A DNA stretch of 64,000 nt from Diphasiastrum complanatum. Lineage: Eukaryota > Streptophyta > Lycopodiopsida > Lycopodiales > Lycopodiaceae. The notes under the pieces are model-generated. The model did no database searches. It saw only the letters and a program-made list of their open reading frames with translations, and was not told where the DNA came from. The stretch spans positions 63,066,240 through 63,130,239 of the forward strand of contig CM055096.1 of the NCBI GenBank assembly GCA_029204225.1, given 5' to 3'. The position numbers were made by a program, and so were the translations under genes. Shown piece after piece: positions 63,500 through 64,000 of the stretch (positions within the stretch are counted from its first letter, which is position 1; every line of letters begins with the position of its first letter).

Positions 63500-64000
63500 C
63501 ATAAGGTCGGAAAATCCACTGTCAGATTTTTTATCGACCAATGTCATCCTTGTCAACAAGAAATTTTCCGACCCTGGATCGAATCTGATCGAGGCAGAAA
63601 TTATTCGGGCGTGTTCGACCCTGATCGGGTCGAATCGGGTCTGATAAATCCAACCCATGTGCATATTTTCACCCCAGTATAAATTTCGACCCCTTTGTAT
63701 ATTTTTCGATACTACGTTACTTTTCGACCCCAGTGTATAAAAATCCGACCCTTGTAAAATTCGATACTGTCGGTCAAAAATTCGAGTCTTTGGAAAAATT
63801 TGAGTTTTCAAAAAAAATTCGATCCTTCAAAAAATTTCGAGCCTTTGCAAAAAATCTGAATTGACAGTACAAAAGGTCGGATTGTACTTTGGGTCAGAAA
63901 AATTCCAAAGGGTCAGAATAAATCCGCCTCTATCCGATCTGATCCAGGGTCGGAAAATCCTTCTTTGCCAAGCTCAACGTTGCGTTGGAAAAATTCGATC
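63500..64000. repeat. Dense TCGACCC / TCGGAAAA word cluster at right edge
   Basis: TTCGACCC(C), AATTCGAT(C/A)C(T) and GGTCGGAAAATCC recur many times, the last at about 63507 and 63950. Both strands are affected, and CGGGTC/GACCCG inverted pairs occur near 63605-63640. Likely part of a larger repeat that continues beyond the window. Confidence 0.6.

Larger units (their letters stand above)
62035..64000. other. ACS upstream intron, repeat-rich, no exon recognised
   Basis: No ACS exon or other gene could be read on either strand. Holds (GA)n at 62636-62660, a patch of imperfect GGGTGACGGCCGA(T/C)-type repeats (62950-63215), and from 63500 to the end a stretch dense in TTCGACCC, AATTCGATCC and GTCGGAAAATCC words. 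The last look like fragments of an unidentified repeat. Confidence 0.5.

Overview
This is a nuclear segment of a land-plant genome, built mainly from nested transposable elements, with parts of host genes at both ends. The evidence for a plant is a spliced plant-type lipoxygenase with a PLAT domain and a probable plastid leader, a plant-like acetyl-CoA synthetase C-terminus, plant hAT/DUF659 transposase exons, and Ty1/copia and chromodomain Ty3/gypsy elements with initiator-tRNA-Met primer sites. AT-rich spacers and frequent (CT)n/(CA)n microsatellites suggest a large genome. I cannot name the species; a fern or other non-angiosperm is possible but is only a guess.

Host genes, all on the minus strand. 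(1) Positions 1-1745 hold the first four exons of a lipoxygenase, running off the left edge. (2) Positions 37629-38290 hold broken exons of a DUF1348 (SnoaL/NTF2-like) protein. (3) Positions 61419-62034 hold the last two exons of acetyl-CoA synthetase, whose 5' part lies beyond the right edge. About 60 kb of repeats lies between the first and last.

Repeat layout. 1.9-4.7 kb: tandem repeats and a decayed ZNF862-like hAT transposase. 5.3-13.7 kb: a minus-strand copia (A1) split by gypsy-1 (7138-12308). 13.7-23.06 kb: a minus-strand copia (B1) abutting A1, itself split by gypsy-2 (14466-19936) and a 377-bp MITE, and carrying an unexplained ORF where its reverse transcriptase should be. 23.06-24.74 kb: a truncated gypsy-3. 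About 24.7-42.2 kb: pieces of a minus-strand gypsy family (E) with an Athila-type primer site and a coiled-coil accessory ORF. These are interrupted by gypsy-4 (28179-31518, perfect target duplication) and by a tandem non-autonomous copia (D, 35.2-37.5 kb), and they enclose the DUF1348 fragments and a striking cluster of palindromes (38290-39416). 42.2-48.8 kb: a second copia A (A2) split by the most complete element, copia B2 (43590-48574). 50.0-57.2 kb: an Athila-like gypsy (F) with pol almost entirely deleted but a long accessory ORF kept. 57.2-60.8 kb: a copia fragment and an intron-containing hAT/DUF659 transposase gene.

No element looks fully coding-competent. Premature stops, frameshifts and deletions are common, and many stops look like C-to-T (or G-to-A) changes. 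The most unusual signals are the 570-codon accessory frame of element F, the unknown ORF fused in frame to copia B1, the palindrome cluster, the near-perfect 30-bp hairpin at 49114-49187, and the DUF1348 exons lying in sense orientation inside the element-E territory.
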